A DNA stretch of 64,000 nt from Trinickia soli (GTDB lineage Bacteria > Pseudomonadota > Gammaproteobacteria > Burkholderiales > Burkholderiaceae): assembly GCF_002879855.1 (NCBI RefSeq), contig NZ_PNYB01000016.1, forward strand, positions 1 to 64,000, in the 5' to 3' direction. Within the stretch, counting starts at the first letter, position 1, and every line of letters begins with the position of its first letter. Under the pieces are notes generated by a model, which ran no database searches, was not told the DNA's origin, and was given only the letters and a program-made list of their open reading frames with translations. Shown piece after piece: positions 1 through 8,485 of the stretch. The translations under genes and the position numbers were made by a program.

Positions 1-125
1 TGTCATGCGCAACGCCAATCCTGCCTTCCGGTCCGCTCGGTCACGTTCCCGAAATGCCCGGTCACGTTACCGAAATCGCCGGTCACCATCCCGAAACGGC
101 CGGTCACGTTCGTCCGAAATACGCA
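1..125. mobile_element. IS21-type terminal region with 21-bp repeats (partial, runs off window start)
   Basis: Four tandem copies of a repeat with core CGGTCACGTT-CCGAAAT start at 38, 59, 80 and 101, a regular 21-base period. On the minus strand the segment begins TGCGTATTTCGG at position 125, and the IS1182-like reading frame on the other side of 125 stops matching its family exactly there. IS21-family elements are known to start with TG and carry multiple internal terminal repeats, so I infer that an IS21-like element inserted into the transposase gene and that its body lies outside the window. The family assignment is from recall of repeat architecture, not from a search. Confidence 0.55.
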
Positions 126-448
126 GCGATCGTCTTGAAGTCTGGCGCAAGACGTCCCATCAGCCACATCAGCTCGACATTGCGCTGGCATTCACGCTCA
201 AGGCGCCGGCTGGACGGAATACGGTTCAGATACCCGTAGATATAAATCTTGAGCATCACCCCTGGGTGATAAGACGGGCGCCCCGTGAGCGCCGCGATGG
301 CCCCCTCGAAACCGAGATCCTCAAGCCCCAACTCGTCGACGAAGACATCTATGACTCTGACCGGATTGTCCTGCCCAACATAGTCATCGAGGCATTCGGG
401 CAGAAGTGAAACCTGCTTGCGGTCATCGCCTTCAACGAATCGCTTCAT
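126..448 (-). pseudogene. IS1182-family transposase, 5' part only
   Basis: About 108 codons encode the N-terminal DUF772-type domain of an IS1182/IS1380-like DDE transposase. Recognisable stretches are the opening KRFVEGDDR, the segment GRPSYHPGVMLKIYIYGYLN, and the block VELMWLMGRLAPDFKTIA. The family normally continues DFKTIADFRR and runs for over 400 residues with the catalytic DDE residues. Here the frame is broken directly after DFKTIA by the 21-bp-repeat element. No catalytic residues remain, so the gene is dead. Confidence 0.8.
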
Positions 449-910
449 GAGTCACCCGGGGGTCGATGCGTTGATTCAGTTTAGGCGATGACTGCGTTTT
501 CACACAGCCTCGACCCATTGCCGCCCGTCGCTCGGCGGGACCTCGAGCGGCAGCTAACGAGGTAGTTCGGCCCACCGACCCCATCATGTCGGAACAGAAC
601 CTCGGTCACTGCCGTTTCGTCGGACGACCTCCACAGCTGCTCTCGTACGAGCGGCTCGCCAAAGACGAACTGGATCCAATGTCCGCGCCAAGACCTCTCG
701 GAGGTTCCGAGCCAAAAGCTGTCGAAGTTGTTTTGCATTAACCCTTTGCAAGAGGAGGGGGGCGGAAATGAATTGGTCGCCCGGCAATGTCGCCGAGCAG
801 CCCGGCTCATGGGAGAAAGCAACGGCACCTAACACGCTGGCAAATTCACAGTCCCACAGAGTCCCCCGCGCTTGACTGACTCGTAGCCCTCACTCAGTTG
901 CGACTCCCGG
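449..910. other. Intergenic debris between IS1182 fragment and defence gene
   Basis: The first ~70 bases are the upstream end of the IS1182-like element. Beyond that I recognise no protein. Two short minus-strand frames (481-828 and 584-835) overlap each other in different registers and match nothing I know. I regard the stretch as transposon or island debris. Confidence 0.35.
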
Positions 911-2008
911 TTATAACCGCATTCGAGGTGGAGCTGCGCCCGCCTCAAGCACCGCTTGACCAAGCATCATCCAGTCGTCGATATTTGCAGAGGCCTTTGC
1001 GGTACGATAACTCTCGTGTGAAGAACAACCGCCCAAACGTTCTCGGACACCTCTGGCGATATTTTCACCAAAACCTGGCAAGACCGAACATTTACAGTCT
1101 TCCGCATTGTCGCAGCGCTCTTGTTCAAGGCAGTCACTACCCGGGAAAACCTCGGTTGCTACCTTCAACCAGTAGGTCCGTTGCGGTGATGTCTTCGCAA
1201 ATTTAAAGATCGAGCAAAGGAGTACGCCGTTTTTCAGATCGGCGAATCGCACCGCCTCATCCGGCACCACCGACAGGCGCTCTTGGAATTCATCCCAAGT
1301 ATCTGGATGCGAATCCTCGGCGACTTGCTTAAAAAGCGTATGAGGGATGGCATTTTCCAGTTCCCGTGCTCCCGCAAAGGTATGGTCAATCACTGAGTGA
1401 GATCCCTTCGTGACACGCGCACAAGCTCGTGCTATTTCCCCCGGTTCGCATGTCGGTGCCAAGCGATCGCTATCGGTGATGCATAGGCAGAATTCAATCT
1501 TCTCCTTTGCTATACGACTCAGCTCCTGACTGATTCCGGCTCCGTTTCCATTTCGCGGCTCGATGCGCAGTTGGACGCCTTGCAGTTTCGCCTCGATCAT
1601 ATAGTGCTTAGCGGCGAAACAATATACGTCGCCATCATGCGAATTTTCCGCAAGAAGGATCGTCGGGCGAATACCAAAGTCCGCCACATGCTTTGCCGGA
1701 ACAACCCACTCCTGGAGATTCGGCTGTCGTTCGAAACGCGCCGCGGCCGGACATACTTCAACGCGGTATCTAAATCCGTTTAAAAGGCCTTTAATGTAAG
1801 TGTATTCACTCCGCAGCCACTCCATTACGCCACGTGTCGTATGGCTCAACGCGGCTTCGTTCGAAAGCTTAATCGCAAGCCTTCTACTAGCCAGAAGGAA
1901 ATGCTCACCCCTAGCCACGGATTGACAAATTGTATCGACAGCAGCCCTAGAAACCGCATCAATGGAGAAATCGACGTTATCGAAAGCATCCGAGAGTGCA
2001 ATTATCAT
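911..2008 (-). CDS. Toprim/DUF4435-like effector partner of AAA ATPase (candidate defence protein)
   Basis: This 365-residue protein has no confident family name. Visible features suggest a Toprim fold: a Glu in LLAENSHDGD (E121), an acidic D-S-D motif in CITDSDRLAP (179-181), and a downstream ARELENAIP (214-222) that recalls the conserved xENxL element of DUF4435 proteins. The gene overlaps the stop codon of the upstream ATPase gene by 4 bases (ATGA at 2005-2008), so the two are translationally coupled. In the PARIS anti-phage system an ATPase (AriA) works with a DUF4435/Toprim nuclease (AriB); by analogy this may be the nuclease effector. The C-terminus has five Cys (CLEQERCDNAEDCKCS), possibly metal-binding. 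The functional link is inference. Confidence 0.55.
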   Translation of the reverse strand: MIIALSDAFDNVDFSIDAVSRAAVDTICQSVARGEHFLLASRRLAIKLSNEAALSHTTRGVMEWLRSEYTYIKGLLNGFRYRVEVCPAAARFERQPNLQEWVVPAKHVADFGIRPTILLAENSHDGDVYCFAAKHYMIEAKLQGVQLRIEPRNGNGAGISQELSRIAKEKIEFCLCITDSDRLAPTCEPGEIARACARVTKGSHSVIDHTFAGARELENAIPHTLFKQVAEDSHPDTWDEFQERLSVVPDEAVRFADLKNGVLLCSIFKFAKTSPQRTYWLKVATEVFPGSDCLEQERCDNAEDCKCSVLPGFGENIARGVRERLGGCSSHESYRTAKASANIDDWMMLGQAVLEAGAAPPRMRL

Positions 2009-3567
2009 TGAGATTTCCCCGATGCAAAGAAACCGTAGGGCCAGTTCTGCAAAACACCTTCTTCGTCGAACTGCGAAATTTGAATTTTTACCGGTGCTGA
2101 TACAGAAGTCTGATCAAACATGACGACTTGAACATCATCGCGATCGATGCGTCCTTCGGCAACCAGCTCCCCGAGGCGATTAATGAGGCTGGAGCTATGA
2201 GTCTCGGCCACAATTCGCATCGGATTTTGTTTCGCCGAAGAGCTGGCCTCCAGTGACGCGACGAACAAATCCGCGATTTTTTCCTGAAATGCAGGATGCA
2301 AATGCAGCTCTGGCTGCTCGACCACAAAGCAAGTTGGAGCGTTGTCACTTCCCCGTCGCGGCCTCATAGCTTGGGAAGACCAGAGTTGCGTAGCAATCGG
2401 TAGAACCTGTGACATCCCAAATCCGGTGTCGGTGAGATTTGTATCATCGTTGTCGTCAACAAATCTTACCCGCAACGAAATATGCCCGCCGTCCGGAACA
2501 GAGCGAACTTCAAAGCCAAGATGAGTTTTCAACCATTCATTGAATCTGTCACGATCAAAGGCCTGCATGCTATGAATAAAAACTGCAAGGTTAGCGCCTT
2601 TTGAATCCACTTCATCAACTGCAAGTTCCTGAACTCGGTAGTAGCGCTGCGCCGTTGCGCGCAACGGCTCCAAATACCGCACACCCTTAGAAAACGTGCG
2701 AATCTCGGAATTCAACGACGAAAATACTTCTTCCAAGTGGGCTAGCCATACGAGCTCGCGAATGTGCGTGAGTTCGGGACTGGTAGTGCGCAGCTTGCTT
2801 GTATTTTTCTTCCAGGTCGATGAGCCGTTCACCGCCTGAAGTGCACTTAATACCTCCGCGCCCGATCCGAGGGGTACCAAATTTACTATCTGCGCGATTG
2901 TCTCGTCCTTTGTTTTTGGGTGCGCTAGTTTCCGGATCGAATCGTTCAACTCCGCGATGAACGGATTTTGAGGTTTTCGGAACGTACGATCTTTTGCGCG
3001 AAAGTGCCGAAAAAACGTAACCATCGGCAACAGCTCTCCCGCCGCACCGTGCGCCGAGACATCGGTGCTCGGAGTCCAGTTCACGTCGCCACAAATGATT
3101 TTTTCGACAGCCATATTTTGGGACGTGTGTACTGTGCAACTCATCCCGTCTGCTCGTATCTCCGTTCGCTTGATATACGTATTGTCATCCGACCCGCAAG
3201 CAAAAGCCACTTCCAACTGGAAGCGGGTAGGGCCGGCGAGGGGCAGCGTTTGGCTCCACCATGGGTCCATAAGGAATGGCTCTGACTCGGGCTCCAGCAT
3301 AATATCGAAGCACAAGGAGACTTCCCTCACATCTGCATTGCGGTGTACCGCGTCGCGAAATGAACCGAAGTCGACGTACTTGCCCCACCATAGTACTGGT
3401 GCACGACGTTTCTCTTCATTACTTTGCCGAAGCAGCGGGAAAACACGCGCGAAGGTACTCTTGCCGACACTATTCTTTCCAACTAGCAAGGTGATCGGCT
3501 TTAGTTCGATGAACTCCGAATCAACCAAAGCACGGAGGTTTTTAACTCCAACCGCATGTAAAGTCAT
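2005..3567 (-). CDS. AAA-family ATPase, OLD/DUF3696-like (candidate defence ATPase)
   Basis: This is a 520-residue SMC/ABC-like ATPase. The N-terminus has the typical VGVKNLRAL...LKPITLLVG lead-in and a Walker A motif GKNSVGKST (30-38). The C-terminal half has the Walker B/signature region VVEQPELHLHP and the switch ETHSSSLINRL, followed by a DUF3696-type tail. This resembles the predicted ATPases of COG4938 (AAA_15/AAA_21 type). Such proteins are paired with nucleases in several defence systems (OLD, Septu, Gabija-like, PARIS). It is the first gene of a two-gene unit, with a purine-rich AAGGAT just before the ATG. I infer that it is the sensor/motor subunit activating the downstream Toprim-like protein. 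Confidence 0.8.
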   Translation of the reverse strand: MTLHAVGVKNLRALVDSEFIELKPITLLVGKNSVGKSTFARVFPLLRQSNEEKRRAPVLWWGKYVDFGSFRDAVHRNADVREVSLCFDIMLEPESEPFLMDPWWSQTLPLAGPTRFQLEVAFACGSDDNTYIKRTEIRADGMSCTVHTSQNMAVEKIICGDVNWTPSTDVSAHGAAGELLPMVTFFRHFRAKDRTFRKPQNPFIAELNDSIRKLAHPKTKDETIAQIVNLVPLGSGAEVLSALQAVNGSSTWKKNTSKLRTTSPELTHIRELVWLAHLEEVFSSLNSEIRTFSKGVRYLEPLRATAQRYYRVQELAVDEVDSKGANLAVFIHSMQAFDRDRFNEWLKTHLGFEVRSVPDGGHISLRVRFVDDNDDTNLTDTGFGMSQVLPIATQLWSSQAMRPRRGSDNAPTCFVVEQPELHLHPAFQEKIADLFVASLEASSSAKQNPMRIVAETHSSSLINRLGELVAEGRIDRDDVQVVMFDQTSVSAPVKIQISQFDEEGVLQNWPYGFFASGKSQ

Positions 3568-4238
3568 ATCCTTGTTTTACCTCAATTTTGTTTTTAGCGA
3601 TCTTTCGGGTACGGTTAACAACGCTGTCTTCATCCGGTGGGCCCAAGAAAGAACCTGCTCTCGACGGGGATGTTTACGGCATTTCTTAGCGTTCCTTTAG
3701 CTCCCTTAGTGCTTGTTCGCTATGCGCACGTTGAGCGTCGGGTAGGTTTCGAAATGAACCAGCCGTCCGAGTGACCGCCCAGTGACCGAATTGAGCGGCC
3801 GAAAGTGGCCGGCGGCTTCGGACGTAGCCTTTCGAAAGGGCCGCTGACGCTATTCGGCCAATGCCGACGATCATCCAGCGACCTCTGCGAGGCAGCAGGA
3901 GCTAACAGTATGCCGTTCCCGTAGCGAAGTGGAGTGAAAAAGCTTCCTAAGAGAGGCCCATCTTTTTAAAGGTACTGCTGTCAACTAACTTTTTTCGACG
4001 TTCGCGCGTACTTGATCCTTCCCGCTCCCAATGGACTGCATCACTTGAATTTTCGACACTGCGGAACATCGCCTGTATAATTCGTCGCGTTAGTCATAAC
4101 TGAGACTCAACCTTCGTGGGGTTTGGCAACGCAGAACTATTGATTGTCGGCTATTCCGTCAGTCGTCTAGCAAATGGCGGCCTTGCAATCGGTCTTGCCC
4201 ACGGATGAGTTTTATACAATTCAACGAAGTTTTTCGCA
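3568..4238. other. 671-base intergenic region with an interspersed-repeat-like block
   Basis: The region separates two divergently oriented defence-gene pairs. From about 3690 to 3950 lies a block whose wording (minus-strand frame MIVGIGRIASAALSKG; FRPLNSVTG in another frame) I recall as a common intergenic repeat over-annotated as small hypothetical proteins in Burkholderia genomes. I do not call a gene in it. The distal part carries a promoter for the plus-strand pair. Confidence 0.4.
4053..4081 (+). promoter_or_regulatory. Sigma70-like promoter upstream of the DUF262-HEPN pair
   Basis: A -35-like TCGACA (4053-4058) is followed after 17 bases by a consensus TATAAT (4076-4081). The sequence around it is unusually AT-rich for the window. 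The distance to the first gene implies a leader of about 150 bases. Transcription from here is inferred. Confidence 0.45.
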
Positions 4239-5318
4239 TTGAGTGCATACATGCAAACGAAGGAAATCGTTGACCGTTTCATAACGGCGCAGAATAGCTT
4301 GGTCATCCAGCAGTCGGATTTTTCGCTTGCTACAATCTACGACATGGTGATTAAAGATGCGATTGATGTTTCGCCACACTATCAACGTCGCGATCGCTGG
4401 CCAATAGAGAAGCAGTCCGCGCTCATTGAATCGTTTTTATTAAATGTCCCCGTGCCGCCAGTCTTTCTGTCGGAAGACGAGTATGGGCGTTATAGTGTAA
4501 TTGATGGAAAGCAGCGTATAACGGCGATTTGCGACTTTCTGCGAGGTGATTTGCGCCTAAAAGGACTGGACCGATTCATCGAACTGGAAAATTCGAGTTT
4601 CCACGATCTTCCATCCCCGCTTCAAAACGCATTATATGTGCGCCCTTATATTCGCGTAACGACTCTCTTACAACAGTCCGATCCGACGCTCAAGTATGAA
4701 GTATTTCTTCGCCTAAATACTGGCGGCGATTCACTTAAAGCGCAAGAAATCCGGAATGTGGCATATTCCGGTCCGCTTAATGACATGCTTGTCGCCCTTT
4801 CGGATCATCCATTTCTGAAAGATCGGCTAAAGATAACAAGCGATAAATCTGCTGCATACAGAAATATGGATGATGTAGAACACGTATTGCGGTTCTTTAT
4901 GTTGCTTGAACGTTGGGAGTCCGTGGGAAATTCACTGAGCCAAGCAATGGACGATTTTATGGCAAGGAATCGGTATGCGGAGCCCAGTGTCCTATCGCAC
5001 CGCTTCCTTCGCTCCCTGTCCGCCTGCGAGGAAATTTGGGGGCGACGAGCGTTTCAAAAGCCAAACGATAACGGTTGGCGAGACCAAATGATCTCGCCTT
5101 TGTATGATGCCCAGATGGTGTCAACGGCACTGTTGAATGACACGCAATTAGCTGAGCTGAAAGCAAGGTCCGGTGCTGTCGTTCAAGCGACGAGCCTATT
5201 GTTTACGGAAAACACCGCATTCGCGAAAGCAGTAAATCAGGGCACCAATACGCCATCGGCGGTTCGGCTGCGGATCAGTGTTATGCACGACACACTCTGC
5301 AATATTGCGCGGGGCTAA
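4239..5318 (+). CDS. DUF262 (GmrSD N-terminal/ParB-like) protein
   Basis: This 359-residue protein has the DUF262 signature. PHYQRRDRWP (47-56) and VIDGKQRITAICDF (87-100) contain the D-G-K-Q-R block that defines the ParB/Srx-like fold of this family. DUF262 domains form the N-terminal half of the type IV restriction enzyme GmrSD and occur in many defence genes. Here the C-terminal DUF1524 HNH domain of GmrSD is absent, so it is a stand-alone DUF262 protein. The frame opens at a TTG (4239); the in-frame ATG at 4251 is an alternative, and neither has a strong ribosome site. The next gene starts 2 bases after the stop. Codon use is AT-richer than in the surrounding genes, consistent with recent transfer. 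Confidence 0.8.
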   Translation: MSAYMQTKEIVDRFITAQNSLVIQQSDFSLATIYDMVIKDAIDVSPHYQRRDRWPIEKQSALIESFLLNVPVPPVFLSEDEYGRYSVIDGKQRITAICDFLRGDLRLKGLDRFIELENSSFHDLPSPLQNALYVRPYIRVTTLLQQSDPTLKYEVFLRLNTGGDSLKAQEIRNVAYSGPLNDMLVALSDHPFLKDRLKITSDKSAAYRNMDDVEHVLRFFMLLERWESVGNSLSQAMDDFMARNRYAEPSVLSHRFLRSLSACEEIWGRRAFQKPNDNGWRDQMISPLYDAQMVSTALLNDTQLAELKARSGAVVQATSLLFTENTAFAKAVNQGTNTPSAVRLRISVMHDTLCNIARG

Positions 5319-5320
5319 CC

Positions 5321-6244
5321 ATGTCGGCTGCGCGCTCTCAGTTCTTGGGTCGTATCTCGTCGCTCGTTCGTTCGCTCGGCATCGAAGCAGTGACGCCAAA
5401 GGCGTTGACGGAACGTGCACACAATGAGGTAGCTAGACTTCTGCGCAATGGTCTTGCCGTCGTGGGTTTTGCAGCACTCGAGGACTTTATAAAAAGCCGA
5501 ACTTCCGAAATCTTGTCTGACGTTGGAAGCACTGGAGTGCCATTCCGTGACCTCCCCGAACGTCTTCGATTTGCGACTACGTTTGAGGCGGTCTCGGCTT
5601 TGTCCTATCAATTGAATATAAGACCAAAGCAAGATCGTATCGCCTACATGCAGGATCAGGCGCAGAAGATAGCGTCCACCGCGTCGGCTGCATATGAGCT
5701 AATGCCGCATGCTCTCGCCTTCGATCAAGCCAATGTCCAGGATGAGACGATTAAATTAATACTGAAATCCTTTCATATTGACGATCCGTGGGGAGAGATG
5801 TCACGGCTCTCGTCGAGACTCGGACTGACAGCGCTCCCCTTAGACGAGACATATCGCATGGCCGCACAGCGGCGCCACCGCGCAGCTCACGTTGCGAATG
5901 CGGATACACCACAAGCGGATCTCCACCAGTTTACGATTGATGCAACCGGGATCGCTATCGGCTTCGACGCATTGCTGACCCGAGCTCTTGAAAGAATGAG
6001 AGCGCGAGATAGTAGATACTTACAGGGAATTCAAAAAGTCTCCTCAAATTCGCTCACCGTTCGTGCCGTGCGTCCACACGGCGCACGCTGGCGCGAAACA
6101 GTTGAAGGAAGGACCACGGCAGTGAAGATTGGAACGTCGCTGGACAGTCTTCTCCCGGCCGCGAGGTCGCGGTGCGCCCGGGGCAAGAATCTCTTGGTTG
6201 TTTTTGAATCTGGTTCTCAAGTTCGCGAGTGGGATTGCTACTAA
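5321..6244 (+). CDS. HEPN-domain protein paired with DUF262
   Basis: This 307-residue protein is probably a HEPN RNase-like protein of the MAE_28990/RiboL-PSP type. The helical N-terminus contains LAVVGFAALEDFIKSRTSEI, typical of these proteins. The sequence RRHRAAHVAN carries the catalytic R-x4-H motif (R185, H190). HEPN proteins of this kind have been reported next to DUF262 genes in comparative genomics of HEPN toxins and defence genes. The 2-base gap to the DUF262 gene indicates one operon. I infer a toxin-like RNase with DUF262 as regulator or co-effector; the direction of control is unknown. The C-terminal ~80 residues (after 240) are basic and not recognised. Confidence 0.65.
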   Translation: MSAARSQFLGRISSLVRSLGIEAVTPKALTERAHNEVARLLRNGLAVVGFAALEDFIKSRTSEILSDVGSTGVPFRDLPERLRFATTFEAVSALSYQLNIRPKQDRIAYMQDQAQKIASTASAAYELMPHALAFDQANVQDETIKLILKSFHIDDPWGEMSRLSSRLGLTALPLDETYRMAAQRRHRAAHVANADTPQADLHQFTIDATGIAIGFDALLTRALERMRARDSRYLQGIQKVSSNSLTVRAVRPHGARWRETVEGRTTAVKIGTSLDSLLPAARSRCARGKNLLVVFESGSQVREWDCY

Positions 6245-6469
6245 AGGGAGAGCAATGTGTCTAATGCAGACCCTAGCCGCCGTTGAAGGATGATCGCGCA
6301 AGCGAGCGCTTGGGCCCACGAATCTGACGTAGCCCACCAGGGGATTGAACGACTGCTTGCTGAGTGAAGCAGCCTTTTCAACTTCCGCGGGCTCAAGCAG
6401 ACGAACGTCTCAAGCTGGCCGGTGCCGGACCTCCGACACAGATGGCGGGCGCCCGACCTCACCGCACTT

Positions 6470-6847
6470 TCACGGCGGGGGCAGAGAGCGATCGGTCTTA
6501 CAACGCTTCAACGGAAGCACCTTGGCCGAATATAGCCGTACGGCCTTACCGGTGCCTTTGTCGACATCCATATCGATGCAGGCGCATCCGTAGCCGTGTC
6601 CGCCCGCATTGGTAACGACCCAATCGCCCGAAGTCATGTCAGGGAGATCGTCGAACCCTGGGACCGGCCTCTCTCCCATAACGGAAAGGGTCCAGCTTCC
6701 GTCCTTGTCGTCAAGCCACCAGTTGGCGGGCGTCGGGTTTTGCAACCAACCGCAGCGGTTTTCCCGAGTACTCGCAACTGCGTGGGTACAGAGTAATGCA
6801 GCCGAGATGCAAACGAAAAGCGCACGCACTCCCTGACCAGGATTCAT
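6470..6847 (-). CDS. Small exported DUF4087-like protein
   Basis: This is a 125-residue protein with a signal peptide (hydrophobic LFVCISAALLCTHAVAS, cleavage expected near residue 26). The mature part has RCGWLQNPTPANWWL, DGSWTL and a Cys pair GYGCACI. The Cys-Gly-Trp, Asn-Pro-Thr-Pro-Asn and Trp-rich pattern is what I recall for DUF4087, a small family of exported proteins with no known function. I chose the ATG at 6847 because the frame upstream is Arg-rich with no coding character. It stands alone, with no operon partner. Confidence 0.6.
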   Translation of the reverse strand: MNPGQGVRALFVCISAALLCTHAVASTRENRCGWLQNPTPANWWLDDKDGSWTLSVMGERPVPGFDDLPDMTSGDWVVTNAGGHGYGCACIDMDVDKGTGKAVRLYSAKVLPLKRCKTDRSLPPP

Positions 6848-7217
6848 GGAAGAGGACGATCCAAGAATAGTTTGTTGACGATCTATACATCGGTGGCAAA
6901 TGACCGAAACTGGCTGTCGGACCACCGACCGCCCCCGCCGTCGCGCAACACCGTGCCCAGTGTACGACGCGCGTCGACCCATTGCAGACGCTCGCGTGGT
7001 CGCACGTCCTAGGGCGGTCAACATTGTGACCCAGACATCCACACCTGGTTTCTCGGGGGCAAGGTTCGGCCTTGGCCGACATTGAGGCGGCCGCATTGGC
7101 CCGTTTTCGCGGTGCGCGCAACAGCCAACAGTGTAACAGTGTGATTAGGCGATTTTATCTAAAGCCACACGCGAATCGGCCGTTATTCAATGTGTAAACG
7201 ACGACTGGAGAGGCACC
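6848..7217. other. 370-base non-coding stretch
   Basis: I see no gene here. The section 6890-7080 contains repeated short TGACCG-type words and resembles the interspersed intergenic material at 3690-3950. It ends with the leader of the small membrane protein gene. Confidence 0.3.
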
Positions 7218-7484
7218 GTGAGGCAAGGCGATTGGACATGGGGTGCGACAATTCGTGTTTGGGGGGCTTTTACTTGGCGAGCGGTGCTCGCAGGTTTTTT
7301 TCTGGCATTCATTGTCGGCCTTCTCGTCGGCGTCGTGGAAGGTGCGCTGGGCGGGGGACGGCACCCGGCGATTGGTGTAATCGTGGGTATGACGTGCGCG
7401 ATCCCCGCGAGCTTGTGGGCGATGCATTCGGCCCTTGGGCGAACTTACTCGGGCTTCCGGATCACACTCACGAGCGCGCATTAA
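7218..7484 (+). CDS. Small membrane protein, unknown
   Basis: This 88-residue protein starts at a GTG preceded by GGAGAGG at 5-6 bases. Two hydrophobic segments are visible: WRAVLAGFFLAFIVGLLVGV (about 21-40) and IGVIVGMTCAIPASLWAM (about 52-69), joined by a short Gly-rich loop. It is probably an inner-membrane protein. I do not recognise a family. The strong ribosome site and clean hydrophobic pattern argue that it is real. Confidence 0.5.
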   Translation: MRQGDWTWGATIRVWGAFTWRAVLAGFFLAFIVGLLVGVVEGALGGGRHPAIGVIVGMTCAIPASLWAMHSALGRTYSGFRITLTSAH

Positions 7485-7711
7485 GACGCGCAAACAGTCG
7501 CAGCAGTCTACCCCCCGGCGTCAGGATAGATTGCCTATACGTTGCCTTCCGTGTCCTTTTAACCCATCGCAGCACCACCGACGCTTTCGAAACAGCAACA
7601 CCACGAATACGCCACGTCTTTCGCAGCAAGGATCTCTTCGCCCCCTCTCCGCTTCCGGTATGCTGGACCCCGTCCACATCACCAGACAAACGCGAATAGG
7701 AGAACGATGAT

Positions 7712-8485
7712 ATGCGGCGTGTCGTGTTCAATCAAAAGGGCGGCGTCGGCAAATCCACGATCGTTTGTAATCTCGCTGCAATCTGCGCGAGCGAGGGCCG
7801 GCGTACGCTGGTCATCGACCTCGACGCGCAGGCGAATTCGACTCAGTATCTCCTCGGCCCGGCGTCGGTCGACGTGAAGCCCAACGTCGCAGACTTCTTC
7901 GAAACCGCGCTCACGTTCAACTTCCGTCCGATCGACGTCACGTCGTTCATTCGGCCGACACCCTTCGCGAATCTGGACATCATGCCCGCGCATCCCGATC
8001 TCGACGCGCTGCATGGCAAGCTCGAGTCGCGCTACAAGATCTACAAGCTGCGGGATGCACTGAATGAGCTCGATATGTACGACGCGGTCTACATTGACAC
8101 GCCACCCGCGCTGAATTTCTACACGCGCTCTGCGCTGATCGCGGTCGAGCGCTGCCTGATTCCCTTCGACTGCGACGACTTCTCGCGTCGTGCGCTCTAC
8201 GCGCTGCTCGATAACGTGAAGGAAATTCAGCAGGACCACAACGCCGATCTCGCGGTCGAAGGCATTGTCGTCAACCAGTTTCAGCCACGTGCGAGCCTGC
8301 CGCAGAAGCTTGTCGACGAACTCGTCGACGAGGGCTTGCCCGTGCTGACGTCGCGGCTGTCGTCGTCGGTGAAGATTCGCGAATCACATCAGCAGGCGAA
8401 GCCGGTCATTCACCTCGATCCGTCGCACAAGATCGCGCGCGAGTTTGTGGCGCTACATCAGGAGTTGAGCGGAGCTCGACGTTAG
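7712..8485 (+). CDS. ParA/MinD-like ATPase, solitary
   Basis: This 257-residue protein is a deviant-Walker P-loop ATPase. KGGVGKST lies near the N-terminus (9-16), followed by TLVIDLDAQANST (switch region) and AVYIDTPPAL. These are hallmarks of ParA family partition or positioning ATPases, which cycle on nucleoid DNA. AGGAGA precedes the ATG. No parB-like gene or parS-like inverted repeat is seen nearby, so a plasmid-partition role is not supported. Solitary ParA proteins of this size occur on Burkholderiales chromosomes and may position other machineries. The partner is unknown. Confidence 0.85.
   Translation: MRRVVFNQKGGVGKSTIVCNLAAICASEGRRTLVIDLDAQANSTQYLLGPASVDVKPNVADFFETALTFNFRPIDVTSFIRPTPFANLDIMPAHPDLDALHGKLESRYKIYKLRDALNELDMYDAVYIDTPPALNFYTRSALIAVERCLIPFDCDDFSRRALYALLDNVKEIQQDHNADLAVEGIVVNQFQPRASLPQKLVDELVDEGLPVLTSRLSSSVKIRESHQQAKPVIHLDPSHKIAREFVALHQELSGARR

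Noticed and set aside
38-121. CRISPR-like array of four 21-base repeats
   Set aside because: The repeats are contiguous, with no unique spacers and no cas genes; they fit a transposon end better.
481-835. Two small minus-strand frames upstream of the IS1182 fragment
   Set aside because: They overlap each other in different registers, lack ribosome sites and match no family I recognise.
3686-3874. 62-codon minus-strand frame resembling small hypothetical proteins
   Set aside because: I recall this text as a widely repeated intergenic sequence in Burkholderia, annotated in several frames; it is unlikely to be translated.
7712-8485. ParA gene as evidence for an integrated plasmid
   Set aside because: There is no parB, parS, rep gene or origin-like iterons nearby; solitary chromosomal ParA proteins are common.
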